Origin: Molanna angustata
Taxonomy: Eukaryota; Arthropoda; Insecta; Trichoptera; Molannidae
Length of the DNA: 64,000 bases
NCBI GenBank assembly: GCA_963576475.1
Contig: OY754990.1
Coordinates: 11,959,061 to 12,023,060 of the forward strand
Direction of reading: 5' to 3'
Below are positions 1-11,667 of the stretch, one piece after another (position 1 is the stretch's first letter; the number at the start of each line of letters is the position of its first letter). Position numbers and translations under genes: made by a program. A model generated the notes under the pieces. The model had not been told where the DNA came from, ran no database searches, and saw only the letters and a list, made by a program, of their open reading frames with translations.

Positions 1-1012
1 ATGTTGTAAGCGATGAAATTGAATATTTCTTAAAATATAGTATTTAAATAATGCTGTATGAACCTTCATGGTATGTCTCTCCTTCATGGGGTCGACAGAG
101 TTCTAACACCACACTATGAGTCTCGTTGTGTAATATTCGTGTGTATGGGGTATGGCGTACTATGAAATTCTCTGTCACCTGTACAGCCCATACAAAAGTT
201 TGGTCAAATTCATATTGATATTTTTATAAAGTGCATTAGTTCGGAGCTGATTAGTTTTCCATAGACATCATTTCTGTGTTTTCATCCATCAAAACTTTCA
301 AAATGCACTCACGTTTCGGATAAACAAGTTTTTTTTTCAATGTTTGAATTGTGTATACAATAGAAATATATACTTCTTCACCTAACGAGTTAAAAAAAAC
401 CTAGCAGCTATGTAATGGAGAGTTATGTGTTGGTCATGATCTACTCCTTTATACTAATTTTACGACAATTATTTCATCCGATTCGCAACAATCAATTTCA
501 AACTAACCAACACTGGTGTTTAAACATTTTAAATATTGATTTTACTAATTTAAGACTACAGACGAAGACGGCTGATACGGGCAGCTCATGAGCTATCAGA
601 TTAAGTATTTTCAACTTTAATAATAATACCTTTTTTAAATAAATCTTTTTTTATGGCTATAGAATTGTGATATGGAAAAAAAATTGAAAGCATACATAGT
701 TCTTTGGTAACGTCAAAATAACCTAAATTTACAGTTGTGGCACTCAAAATATGACTCAGGGTATCAAAACTTGCAGTTTATAAAAATATCTCAACATCTT
801 AGTATGAAATTTTTTTTTTACATACTTATACACGAAGCGACAATGCTTTCGCATAGATGTCACCCCTGAACTGCGACAGAATTATAAGTTCATTTTTGGC
901 TTGTTAACTTGTTTGTACCAATGTATATGTAAATTTAATTTTCTATTCATGCATATTATATGCGACCATAAAAATATTTGACTAAAATATCAAGATCTAT
1001 TTTTTATAGATT
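1..1012. other. AT-rich sequence, no gene seen
   Basis: No frame with protein-like content, no RNA gene and no clear repeat structure. It is presumed intergenic. Confidence 0.5.
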
Positions 1013-1240
1013 TGTCGGCCTTCGTGGCTCAGTTGGTTGGGTATCTGAATGCTGATCCAAAGGTCCCGGGTTCGATTCCCGCTGGAGACACAATTTTTAA
1101 TTGTGTTTTCAGTCTGGATCTGTGAGACGATTAATATCGTAAGTCTCCAGAATGTGGCAACTTGTTATTGGGTGCGTGTTAAATTAATATTTGACATAGT
1201 ACCTGTTAGTTGCCGAGAAACAATATTAAATAAATAAATC
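1013..1240 (+). mobile_element. tRNA-derived SINE, family A, copy 1
   Basis: The head carries Pol III A-box-like GTGGCTCAGTTGG and B-box GGTTCGATTCC in a tRNA-like fold. A family-specific body follows (GTGAGACGATTAATATCGTAAG) and the element ends in an AAATAAATAAAT tail. Copies with the same head and body occur at 14833-15012 (+) and 31376-31606 (-), which rules out a true tRNA gene. Confidence 0.8.
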
Positions 1241-1600
1241 TAAATTACTTAAGTCTGATAGTTGATGTGTGCTGCCTTATCAGCGTTCGTTTTAAGGACA
1301 TCCTGTATATTTATTTAATACTTATTTAAATTTTTTTGTATTTTTGTAAACGCCAATGCGTTAGACTTAATCAGTATTTTAACATTTTACATTTTATAAC
1401 TTTTGTATATTTATATTATTAAATGAATAAATAAAGATGATGATTTTATGATGTAATCAAATATATATGGTGGAATAAACTGTGTTTTTTTTTTTTGTTT
1501 ATCCAAATGTACGACTGTTTGAAACTTTGTAATTGAGAGAGAGGCTCTTGATTCTGGGAAGCACAAAAAAAGGTCCTGCACTTTTCTTAAACCGGTGCCA

Positions 1601-3030
1601 GGGCTGCGTTCACAATGACCTCTGAGTACACTTAGTAATGTTCTAAGCGCTTTTTGTGCGGCTCTAAACACATTTATTATATGGGACAGGGCTGCGTTCA
1701 CAATGACCTCTGAGTACACTTAGTAATGTTCTAAGCGCTTTTTGTGCAGCTCTAAACACATTTATTATATGGGACAGGGCTGCGTTCACAATGACCTCTG
1801 AGTACACTTAGTAATGTTCTAAGCGCTTTTTGTGCGGCTCTAAACACATTTATTATATGGGACAGGGCTGCGTTCACAATGACCTCTGAGTACACTTAGT
1901 AATGTTCTAAGCGCTTTTTGTGCGGCTCTAAACACATTTATTATATGGGACAGGGCTGCGTTCACAATGACCTCTGAGTACACTTAGTAATGTTCTAAGC
2001 GCTTTTTGTGCGGCTCTAAACACATTTATTATATGGGACAGGGCTGCGTTCACAATGACCTCTGAGTACACTTAGTAATGTTCTAAGCGCTTTTTGTGCG
2101 GCTCTAAACACATTTATTATATGGGACAGGGCTGCGTTCACAATGACCTCTGAGTACACTTAGTAATGTTCTAAGCGCTTTTTGTGCGGCTCTAAACACA
2201 TTTATTATATGGGACAGGGCTGCGTTCACAATGACCTCTGAGTACACTTAGTAATGTTCTAAGCGCTTTTTGTGCGGCTCTAAACACATTTATTATATGG
2301 GACAGGTCTGCGTTCACAATGACCTCTGAGTACACTTAGTAATGTTCTAAGCGCTTTTTGTGCGGCTCTAAACACATTTATTATATGGGACAGGGCTGCG
2401 TTCACAATGACCTCTGAGTACACTTAGTAATGTTCTAAGCGCTTTTTGTGCGGCTCTAAACACATTTATTATATGGGACAGGGCTGCGTTCACAATGACC
2501 TCTGAGTACACTTAGTAATGTTCTAAGCGCTTTTTGTGCGGCTCTAAACACATTTATTATATGGGACAGGGCTGCGTTCACAATGACCTCTGAGTACACT
2601 TAGTAATGTTCTAAGCGCTTTTTGTGCGGCTCTAAACACATTTATTATATGGGACAGGGCTGCGTTCACAATGACCTCTGAGTACACTTAGTAATGTTCT
2701 AAGCGCTTTTTGTGCGGCTCTAAACACATTTATTATATGGGACAGGGCTGCGTTCACAATGACCTCTGAGTACACTTAGTAATGTTCTAAGCGCTTTTTG
2801 TGCGGCTCTAAACACATTTATTATATGGGACAGGGCTGCGTTCACAATGACCTCTGAGTACACTTAGTAATGTTCTAAGCGCTTTTTGTGCGGCTCTAAA
2901 CACATTTATTATATGGGACATGGCGTTGGCGGACAGGGCTGCGTTCACAATGACCTCTGAGTACACTTAGTAATGTTCTAAGCGCTTTTTGTGCGGCTCT
3001 AAACACATTTATTATATGGGACATGGCGTT
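1601..3030. repeat. 88-bp tandem array, about 16 copies
   Basis: Units begin GGGCTGCGTTCACAATGACC at 1601, 1689, 1777 and so on to 2833, then 2936 after a 15-bp insertion (TGGCGTTGGC). Copies are nearly identical (for example one G to T near 2307 and one G to A near 1748). An imperfect hAT-like end motif CAGGGCTGCG starts each unit, and a hAT transposase relic follows at once, so the array may have grown from a hAT element. Confidence 0.95.
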
Positions 3031-3128
3031 GGCAGACAAATCTGGCGTTCTATATTTCGTATATCTTGAGATTAGAACGATACTAATCTGAAAGCTATTT
3101 TAGAAGAAAAAAGAGAGGGAAAGAGTAA

Positions 3129-3352
3129 AATCCATTTATGGAAATTAGTTCCTGAAAAATACAAAACTGTAAAAAATTGTGTTTTCCAGCTCCTCACATT
3201 GTTTGCATCAACATATCTTTGTGAATCATCATATTCCAAAATGAAATATGCAAAAAACGTACCTATACAGGAATCCACTTACTGATTCTCACCACGATGA
3301 CGTATTGAAGGTAGCATGCAGCAATTATAAACCCGATTTGTCAAATTGTTGA
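3129..3352 (+). pseudogene. hAT transposase C-terminal fragment (ZBED5/GTF2IRD2-like)
   Basis: The plus strand reads IHLWKLVPEKYKTVKNCVFQ, then LLTLFASTYLCESSYSKMKY, then AKNVPIQESTY and a stop. After a frameshift it continues LTDSHHDDVLKVACSNYKPD and a stop. TYLCES-SxMKxxKN and LTDxHxxDVLKVA are typical of the hAT dimerisation region. Short, frameshifted and without catalytic residues, it is a dead relic. A matching hAT-like end (AAAGGTTGAGTATCATTGCT) lies near 3828-3847. Confidence 0.75.
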
Positions 3353-3524
3353 AAATTTATCTCAATGTCAAAAATCACACTAATTTTGAAATAAACGCTT
3401 GGATACATGTTACTTTAGAGTTTTACTTTTTTTCACTATTGTATTTTTTTAAGGAACCATATGCTGATAATGATAAATGATATATTATGTCCAATTCTGA
3501 TTCATTTCAGAGTATGAACACGTC

Positions 3525-3602
3525 TGTAACCAACGGGTGACCGTGGATAAAAGGATTTTATCCACGCGGTGTGACGTAATGAGTCCCGTATAAATGCAGT
3601 CA
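3525..3602. repeat. Dispersed repeat (inverted copy at 11862-11945)
   Basis: The stretch containing CCAACGGGTGACCGTGGATA, TTATCCACGCGGTGTGACGT and a following CGTATAAATGCA recurs inverted at 11862-11945. The two flank the RBM25 3' region about 8 kb apart. It is likely a transposon end; the class is unknown. Confidence 0.6.
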
Positions 3603-3812
3603 ACTTTTTGACATTTCTCATATACTAAAATTCCGTATAAAATTTTTAGTCGAATCTAAATAGGGCCTATTGTGTACTATTATTGTTCTGTTTTAGTTTA
3701 TAATTTTTAAAATCTCAAATTGTTTTTCAAAAAAAATGGTAGGTGGGGGGTTTTCATGATTTTTTTTGTCATACCAGTATAGTGTTCGTAGCTTTACCAA
3801 TATATTTATGTG

Positions 3813-3852
3813 GCCCGAAGACAAAAAAGGTTGAGTATCATTGCTTTAAGAA
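3813..3852. mobile_element. hAT-like terminal sequence
   Basis: GGCCCGAAGACAAAAAAGG followed by TTGAGTATCATTGCT resembles the 3' ends of ZBED-type hAT elements. It probably marks the end of the element whose transposase relic starts near 3129. Confidence 0.45.
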
Positions 3853-4045
3853 ACAAACGCTCTAAAGACAATTCCCATTCAGATTGAACGTTGAGTGTAC
3901 CCTCCGAATGCTCTGTATAATCGTCGGGTTATAGTATCTGTTGACTATTTTATCTGTGGTAAGTTGACTTCTATTTGTTTCTGTGATATCTATTACATCA
4001 AATGACATTATACCTGATCATTCAAAAGTTTCCAATAAAAGGTCA

Positions 4046-4142
4046 GCCCCCTATACAACGTGTCATTTAGTTCAAGGAAAGATAACTTAATGTATATTGA
4101 GTTATCTTTTCTTGAGCTAAATGACACGTTATCTAAGGGGGC
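4046..4142. repeat. Hairpin MITE-like element
   Basis: The two halves are near-perfect inverted repeats: GCCCCCT...ACGTGTCATTTAG...AAGATAACT and AGTTATCTT...GAGCTAAATGACACGT...AGGGGGC, with a short central loop. A half-copy with GAGTTATCTTTCCTTGAGCT and ATGACACGTTGTCTAAGGGG lies at 60981-61028, showing it is a dispersed family. Confidence 0.8.
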
Positions 4143-4414
4143 AGATATCATTATTTACTCCACCGTCCAATTGTTGTCTTTCGAAGAAAAAATATAACCT
4201 AAAAAGAGACATGTATGATGAATAATGACAATTTATTAAATAATATATTTCACGAGAATTGTATCACAGTTTTTTATTTTATTTTAAATGATGGACAAGT
4301 AAATATTCTCAATCCTCGGGGGCAAGTCTGGTCCAACCGGCGAAATCAAAACCCTCGTGATTACCCATATCATGGATATAATTATCATATGGAGTTCTAT
4401 GACATCTAAAGATA

Positions 4415-4583
4415 TGTGGGGATTGAGGAGGCAAGCCCCTCTGGCTTGCCTATATAAATCCCCACCAACGACGAGCCAAGACAGTTCTCATTTAGCATTC
4501 TCGCAGGCCAGTCAATAAACAAAATGTAACCCAATCAGCAGTTTCAATATCTTCCCACTATAGGTACCCACCATACTTCTATA
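4415..4583. repeat. Left LTR
   Basis: Starts TGTGGGGATTGAGGAGGCAA and ends CCATACTTCTATA. It contains a TATA-like CTATATAAATCC and an AATAAA polyadenylation signal. Appears identical to the right copy. Confidence 0.85.
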
Positions 4584-6397
4584 TAGTGGTGAAACCCGAC
4601 GTGATATATACCTATAGTGGGAACGGTGTTGATGTTTAGAAATTTTGAAATTTGAGCCTTCGTGAACCGTGAACTAGATAACGAATTCGTCCTACACGTT
4701 CGTCACAGTGCAAGCTTGCAAAAATAAACATCAAGCGATAACACCGCTGTGAAAATTCAATACTGCTGGCACTTAGGTACTTTGTTTTGTCGTGAGAACT
4801 CATAATCTGAGAAGTGACTACTGCCCCATCGTGATGTCTACCACGCTACCAGCAACTCCCGCCTGCGAACTTTTCTGCATCCCGTCAAGCTAGATCCGCT
4901 TGACCACGACAATCCAAGCCGCTCGCTCTCATCTCATCGCCTCCACGACAATCCCAAGCTGCTCGCTCTCGTCTCATCGCCTCCATGAAAAGCCCAAGCA
5001 GCTCGCTCTTGTCTCATCGCCACTACGACAAGCCCAAGCGGCTCGCTCTCATCTCATCGCCACCACGACAAGCCCAAGCCGCTCATCCGTGTCTCGTCCA
5101 CATGACAAGCCGATACCGCTCATACTTGTCTCATCGAGAGATAACGAAACCAGACCAGGACTTAAATTTTTGATAAAGACATTCTCTTTACCTTCGTGCT
5201 CCTGCCAGACATGGACTCACATCTTTGCTGACACACGCAAGAAATCATCTCACCGATTCACAACTCATGATTGAGGACCTAGTGCTCACTTTACAGCTCC
5301 TGCAAAAGGAAGTAAAGTCACTAACAAGCATCCTCAGCAGGCTAAACTGTAGGATCACTCCAAAGCTGTCAGACTCACTTGACACGCCGTAAACAACAAG
5401 CAAAATCAATAACACCATCTCGCTCATAGATTTTCTCTCCAACACCTTTTCCTCATCTGGAAGACGTCCTGCAACTACCAGTACGTTTTGCAATACAACC
5501 CACTCGAGAAGTCCAAGATCCAACGTAGGATCAAGCCAAAAGCAAAGAAGAGCACGACCAAGCAACAATTTCTCTGTCCGGCCTATACAAACACCGGAAG
5601 ACCAGGATTACGTATGCCAGTACCTACAGCTACTCGATCTCTGGAATTCAACATCCGGTCAACAAGAACCAACAGCAACCAAATCAACATTTTCATCAAA
5701 TCGTTCTACCTTTTAGTGTCCTCTAAGTGTTTTCAAAATAATGTATTCTATCGTAACAAAAAAACTTCAGTCGTGAATTTACGCAACCTCGTTTATATTA
5801 TTCGTGTTATCTACAACATACTATATAGTATCATAATACTCCTGCTGCATATATAAACCTTTCAGTATCTACAATATCATACAAGCAAGATTTTTTATGT
5901 ATTTCGTTAATTTCCATTATGCCAACTAATCATTCTCACACGGCTAAGTTCAGGTGTTTTTCCAAGGAACTGCAGACCTTGATTAATAACTGAACTTCAA
6001 TCTCAGCAAATCTGATCAATTTGCTGACTAAAAAATTAAACATAAAAAATCTCGTTTTCTTTGTACCATTTTAATTTATTTTTCTTTGTAATATGATACG
6101 CAGCGCTGAATGCTTAACAGCAATCCGAATGTTATCTATTTATAATATAGTCAAACAAGCAACACATAACATTATGTAATTTGAGACATTTCTTCATATC
6201 TTAATTAATAATATTTTTCCATTCAATGTACACATTGCACGATTCCAATGTTTCTCAAACTATGAATATTTATTTTACATGTTTGATAATCTTTTATGTT
6301 CACATTGTTAAATCATACAATGTATTTTACTGTTTTTACAAATTATGTATGTCAAATTTAATTGTTATATGTAGCGTTATCACATAGAGGGGAGCAC

Positions 6398-6566
6398 TGT
6401 GGGGATTGAGGAGGCAAGCCCCTCTGGCTTGCCTATATAAATCCCCACCAACGACGAGCCAAGACAGTTCTCATTTAGCATTCTCGCAGGCCAGTCAATA
6501 AACAAAATGTAACCCAATCAGCAGTTTCAATATCTTCCCACTATAGGTACCCACCATACTTCTATA
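6398..6566. repeat. Right LTR
   Basis: Same 169-bp sequence as the left LTR, preceded by the purine tract and followed by GATA of the target duplication. Confidence 0.85.
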
Positions 6567-6655
6567 GATATTATAGAACTACATATAATAATTATATCCA
6601 TTAAATGGGTAACCGTGAGGGTTTTGATTTCGCCGGTTGGACCATACTTGCCCCC

Positions 6656-8084
6656 CTGTTCATTCATTCGAGGTTCAGCCATATCTGTTACAGTACACAC
6701 ATACAGGTTGATATAAAAATATTTATAATGAACTTGTTCAATGTCTTTAAATAGGAAGAGAAAATTATTTTTATTTTCAAATAAAACAAATTCAAATCAA
6801 TATCATATAAATTTTATTACCATGTTCAGAAACAAATAATGATGTTTTAAATTGAAAAAAGAAAAATGGTTGCGATAAATTTCTTTTCAATCAAACTGTA
6901 AACAAAATATTATTTTATTCACAATATATCAACACATGAGAGGGCACAAAATGAACACATTTATTTTATTTTTTTTAATTTAGATTAGATATGCCAAAAA
7001 AACTTTGATAATTTGCTAAAAAATTCAAATTGACTGACTGAAAAATGGCAATTATCTATTTAAATAAAAACATGAATGACATACACTCTAAAAATCCATA
7101 TTTTTTTACAAATTGTGTAGCCAGACATTTTAAAATTAAATTCAGTTGTATCAATATCCAAATTATTTTGAAATATCCAAAATGTTACCAGTAAAACAGT
7201 TACCTTGATCATTAATATGCAAAATATGATTAAACAATTATTTAAATGTAAAGTAGATGTATAAAAAAATATATGAAACAAGTACGACAGTTAAAAATAT
7301 TTCAATATTTTATTTATCTTTTTGTACATAATATAAACAAATATTTTACACACTGGCGAGCTTATTGCCATTAGGCAATTTCTTCCAACCAACCAGAAAT
7401 ACTATGTACATTGCTTCTCTGGGCTAGAATTACTGATTAGTCGGAAGAAATTGTCATATGGCAATAAACTTGCCACTTGTGCAGGGTGCAAAGAAGTGTT
7501 TATTTTTATTATTATACATACAAAATAAGTAATTAGGAAAAAATTCTTAGTCCCATATTTAATTATTACTTTCCATGTGTCATCTATTGGGACACTTAAG
7601 AATCTTTTGTAACAAATGATTATATATGTAACAAAAAAATATAACCTCAATGTTTTAACGGAGTTTAAAACAGTTAGAATATGTAAACTAAACTGTTGAT
7701 ATGATACATTGATTAAAATTAATTTGTATATATTCAACCTTTTGCAATGATTGCAAACTGAGAAAAATTTGTAGAAGTATTTCACATAGAATTTTTATAC
7801 ACATTGACACAAAAAAAAATAGTAAATATTATAATTTGAATTTTTTAACAATGGTAAGTTCATAATAATACAATATTGTTGATATTTAAACCAAAATGAT
7901 TGTTTAATAAATTATATTGAATCGTGGAGGGGTAACAAATTTCACATGAAATGTAAATTAATGAATTTATATTAGAATGAATGAACACACGTCAATAGTC
8001 AGTATACTGCAAGAAATCACTAATCATTTTTTTATTTGATAAGGAACGATTGATTAAAAAATGATACAAAGGTGTAAGGAATAT
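6656..8084. other. AT-rich spacer with inverted SINE-tail fragments
   Basis: Mostly featureless AT-rich DNA. Between 7345 and 7515 two fragments of the SINE family B tail lie head to head: TTGCCATTAGGCAATTTCTT on one side and GGAAGAAATTGTCATATGGC ... GGGTGCAAAGAAGTGTTTAT on the other. Small frames here have AT-driven composition and no recognisable domain. Confidence 0.55.
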
Positions 8085-8592
8085 AATGAATATAAAGGGC
8101 AACCCTTGAAAGAAATAGAGGGAATATAAAGGCAGCCCTAGAAAGGATTATAAAAAGGTAGCCCTAGAAAGGAATAGAGGGGGAAATATAAAAGGTAGCC
8201 CTAGAAAGGAATAGAGGGAATATAAAGGGTAGCCCTAGAAAGGAATGGAGGGAATATAAAGGGTAGCCATAGAAAGGAATCGAGGGAATATAAAAGCAGC
8301 CCTAAAAAGGAATATAAAAGGGTAGCCCTAGAAAGGAATATAAAGGATAGCCCTAGAAAGGAATAGAGTGACTATAAAGGGTAGCCCTAGAAAGGAATAG
8401 AGGGAATATAAAGGGTAGCCCTAGAAAGGAATAGAGGGAATATAAAGACAGCCCTAGAAAGGAATGTAAAAGGGTAGCCCTAGAAAGGAATAGAGGGAAT
8501 ATAAAGGCAGCCCTAGAAAGGAATATAAAGGGCAACCCTAGAAAGAAATAGAGGGAAGATAAAGGATAGCCCTAGAAAGGAATAGAAGAAAG
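8085..8592. repeat. 34-bp minisatellite array
   Basis: Units of the form GGTAGCCCTAGAAAGGAATA then GAGGGAATATAAAG, about 34 bp. Shorter units lack the TAGAGGGA part, and they occur about 15-17 times with moderate divergence. No coding meaning in either strand. Confidence 0.9.
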
Positions 8593-9365
8593 CTTTAACA
8601 ATTAGCGAATACATGAGTCAATCTGTGAATGTAAAGAAAAACATGAGTGTTTGCAAGAATTGAGGTGTGTGGCATTCAGTTCTCTTTGCCTACTTTGTTA
8701 GAGACATGTTGTGACATTATGTATGTTCATATTTTTTTTTACAAAAAATAAGAAAATTAGCCTCTGAATTGATAGAACCTTTTATGTGTAAAATAAAAAA
8801 CATACTATGTAGATACTATAATACTGATAATTAACCACAAAAATATTGATATAAATTGTGGAGTTATTTGAGTCAAATTTATGCGTATTCATACAAGCTA
8901 TTCAGTTTTTACTGTTTTAGGGACCTGATAGAAAACTAATAGAAAGCCCAAGGTGTTTTTCTTTTTTTGCAGAAGATGCAAAGCTAATAAAGATATTTGA
9001 ATTATAGTTGTAAAAAGCAGTTGGGGACACACAACAATTAACTTCAAACAGAAATAAATTATTAATAATATTTTACAGAAAACTGATTGTTTGACATGTC
9101 TTCATTACTAGAACATCCCGATATTTATCTAATCTTAAACACTATTGTTTACAAAGTCAACATTATTCAATTTTACATAAGTTTACTATACTACAATATG
9201 TCTCGAGATGGACGGCGGCATTTTGAGAAAGATAATGCCGCATTATTTCAATGATATACAACATACGCACAATCGTGGTTGAGACTTATGATCAATTTCA
9301 CAAAAAACACTTTAACTATCACCTAAGTAAGAATTACTATAGCTTAGGCATTTCCTTATGTGTCT
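8593..9365. other. AT-rich intergenic sequence, nothing recognised
   Basis: No protein-like frame, RNA gene or repeat seen. Confidence 0.45.
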
Positions 9366-9695
9366 CATAGATTTTTATTATAATAAACTAGATGTCGTAG
9401 TTAGCAAATTTTGTATTAATCAAAGTGAGTCATTTTTCAGGGGGGATTTTTGACGTTTTGGTTCCAGACCACATCGTTTTTCTATAGAAAATAACGACTA
9501 ATGTTAATTGTTTTCGGATTTATTTGTCTAAAAAAACATTTTAATTATTAATGTTTAGAGAACAGTTATCTAGGATGTGTTGAAATGTAAGAAAAATTGA
9601 AATATTTTGCCAATCAAAACGTCAAATGCGTGATATTCCATGACTCACTTTTTGCACAGAGTACTACATCTGGTATATTATAATAAAAATCTATG
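9366..9695 (+). mobile_element. TIR MITE family 1, copy 1
   Basis: About 330 bp bounded by CATAGATTTTTATTATAATA and its reverse complement TATTATAATAAAAATCTATG. The body includes ACATCGTTTTTCTATAGAAA and AGAGAACAGTTATCTAGGAT. Further copies lie at 13673-13975, 46298-46625 and 55795-56125 (minus), plus a solo end at 12206-12245. No coding capacity. Confidence 0.85.
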
Positions 9696-10738
9696 ACGTA
9701 TCTACAAAAATAAACAGTAAAATATATAAAGTATTTTTCCATAGATTAAGAGTCTTATTCATAATAACTTATATTAGGTTTGTAACAGTGTATAACAACA
9801 TTACTGAAAATCTCTATTCATAACATATTATATAAGGCGATAATGCCATATAACGGCTACATTACGCCTATATAAGATAAACACAGTCCCAGGTTGTTTT
9901 AACAGCAATATAAGTAGAGTGTAGGGACCGGACATTTCCCATAATTACACAATGTTGCCGATGGTCGCATTACATGGCAATTATTTTTGACTTTTGTGAA
10001 GCGACATGAATATTTGTGATTCTGCTTAATGAAAAATAATAATAATGCACAATATTTTAAATATTACTTCCACATTATAACATTACACAAATTATAACAG
10101 ATAAGTACGATCAAACATATTGTTTCATGTCTTGGAATGAGGTAAACGAATAATAAAAAACATTTGTCATAACCACTGACAGATCATTTGAGAATGTTTA
10201 TATTAATTTAAGGTAACTCACTATTTCATTATTGCTCTAGTTTTTCATGTAAATATCTAAATAATGATATTCACCAAATAAAACATGAAAAAAAAGCATA
10301 AAAGAAGATTTGTATTTTTTTTTCTAAAACATGAACAAATGTCAAATCACTGTAGAAACATGAATGAATTGCAACGTTGCCATATCAAACAGTAACATAG
10401 CAACATTATTGTTATATAAATATTATTATGAATAGTCTAGAATACTGTGTTTTAGTTATATAATGTTAGTTCAACAATTTAAAGAAATTGTCAATTTGTT
10501 TTACGACCGAACATATTCACTGAGGTTTCTCGACATTTGTCAAGGTCTAAAAGAAACTAAATTTCAAATGGTAATCCGACACAACTTGAAATATTTAACA
10601 TGTTGCCAGATGTGAGCGGAGTATTTATCGGTTTTCACCAGTCTATTATTGATGCCGTTTCCTTATTTTCTATACAATAACATTCACTACTATTCGAAAT
10701 GCATCATAATTTATCTACGACTATGACATTCTGTCAAT
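9696..10738. other. AT-rich intergenic sequence, nothing recognised
   Basis: No gene or clear repeat. A short stretch at 9830-9890 contains ATATAAGGCGATAATGCC-like near-inverted words but no convincing structure. Confidence 0.4.
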
Positions 10739-10966
10739 TGGATAGCCTAGTCTTCACACCATTTTTGTAAACCTAACCTACAAAAGTTTGGTAAAAATAT
10801 GTTGGTCAGGTTTATTTGTAGTTATAATTGCGACTGACGTGAGCCAGTTGCATTATATATTAAAAAAAAAAGTAACTAAAATATTAAAATAAATGACTAA
10901 ATTGGTATTTTTACCAAACTTTTGTAGGTTATGTTTAATAAAAATGGTGTGAAGACTAGGCTATCC
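10739..10966. repeat. Inverted-repeat element (about 65-bp arms)
   Basis: The left arm GGATAGCCTAGTCTTCACAC ... TACAAAAGTTTGGTAAAAAT and its near-perfect reverse complement (ACCAAACTTTTGTAGGTTAT ... GTGTGAAGACTAGGCTATCC) flank about 95 bp. The structure is typical of a MITE. Confidence 0.85.
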
Positions 10967-11465
10967 ATGTCAATTACCTCGAAATTTCCAATCTAAATTT
11001 TTGTTAACGGCATAATTTCACTTGTATTTGTGTTTGTAAGAAAGTATTATTAAAATAAATGTACATACAGTGCCTCAAAATAAATACAGAAATATCTTGA
11101 ACAAAACAATTCACATCATTTTTCAATTTAAAAATGACAGATACAATGGATATTATTGTTTATATGTTGCGTGACTAACTTCAGACTTATAAAATATTAT
11201 TTTCATAGGAAGCTGTTTAAGTGGCGGTTATCAAATTCCCAGAATTAGGCAGCTCCTACTCTCCTGTATTTATTTTGTAAATGGTGTAACCAAAAATCAC
11301 GCAAGGAAATACCAAAAACTTTTTGAATAGTGAAGCATTGGTGAAATTGACCATATATTATATCATATGATGGACCTTGGCTTTAAGACTTAGTTACTAC
11401 CTTGTCTGGATGTAACACGGTAACACGGTATACAATCGTGATTGAGAGACATAATATGATGAATA

Positions 11466-11471
11466 TTTATT
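11466..11471 (-). promoter_or_regulatory. Candidate RBM25 polyadenylation signal
   Basis: A canonical AATAAA on the minus strand about 105 nt after the RBM25 stop codon. It would give a short 3' UTR, and no better signal is seen nearer the stop. Assignment is by motif and position only. Confidence 0.5.
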
Positions 11472-11574
11472 TAAAGTAAAAACACATAGATATTATATAT
11501 ATATTATTAATAATATTGTCCGTTCAATATACCACAGCACAGCAAGTTATGATAGGCGACACATAGATGTCGTT

Positions 11575-11667
11575 TCATTTGACGAGGCCCATTTTCTTGG
11601 CCTCCACTTCGTATATCAATAATCTCCACATTTTCACTACAAACACTTCGGCCTCCTCGTCCAAAAC
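11575..11667 (-). CDS. RBM25: RBM25 terminal coding exon (PWI C-terminus, stop)
   Basis: Acceptor TATTTTTCTCAG, then VLDEEAEVFVVKMWRLLIYE and VEAKKMGLVK, and stop TGA at 11577-11575. The human protein ends LLIYETEAKKIGLVK, so the C-terminus is complete. The exon joins exon 15 in phase 0 across a 2.8-kb intron carrying a LINE copy and a MITE. Confidence 0.97.
   Translation of the reverse strand, partial: VLDEEAEVFVVKMWRLLIYEVEAKKMGLVK

Larger units (their letters stand above)
4415..6566. mobile_element. Non-autonomous LTR retrotransposon (BEL/Pao-like)
   Basis: Two apparently identical 169-bp direct repeats (4415-4583, 6398-6566) bound a 1.8-kb interior. A primer-binding-like site TGGTGAAACCCGACGTGAT follows the left LTR, a purine tract GAGGGGAGCAC precedes the right LTR, and GATA flanks both ends as a 4-bp target duplication. 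The interior has no gag, protease or polymerase frame, so mobilisation would need another element. Matching LTRs imply a recent insertion. BEL/Pao assignment rests on the primer site only. Confidence 0.8.
4318..6655. mobile_element. Inverted-repeat element split by LTR retroelement
   Basis: The left arm 4318-4410 (GGGGGCAAGTCTGGTCCAAC ... GAGTTCTATGACATC) and right arm 6567-6655 are reverse complements with modest divergence over about 90 bp. With the LTR element removed, the two arms form one foldback/MITE with almost no spacer. No coding capacity. Confidence 0.75.

Noticed and set aside
1013..1090. tRNA-like cloverleaf heads (also at 14833, 15590, 22868, 31530, 62090)
   Set aside because: Each is followed by a family-specific body and tail repeated elsewhere in the window, so they are SINEs and not tRNA genes.
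1601..3030. CRISPR array
   Set aside because: The whole 88-bp unit repeats with no variable spacers, and the context is eukaryotic. The same applies to the 79-bp and 91-bp arrays.
4900..5856. Frames of 107-124 codons inside the LTR element as gag
   Set aside because: They derive from CCGCTCGCTCTCATCTCATC-type internal repeats, overlap each other on both strands and show no zinc knuckle, protease or polymerase motif.
7402..7785. A 127-codon minus-strand frame
   Set aside because: AT-rich hydrophobic translation covering SINE-tail fragments; not protein-like.
8353..8535. Frame with LFLSRATL repeats (minus)
   Set aside because: Translation of the 34-bp minisatellite.
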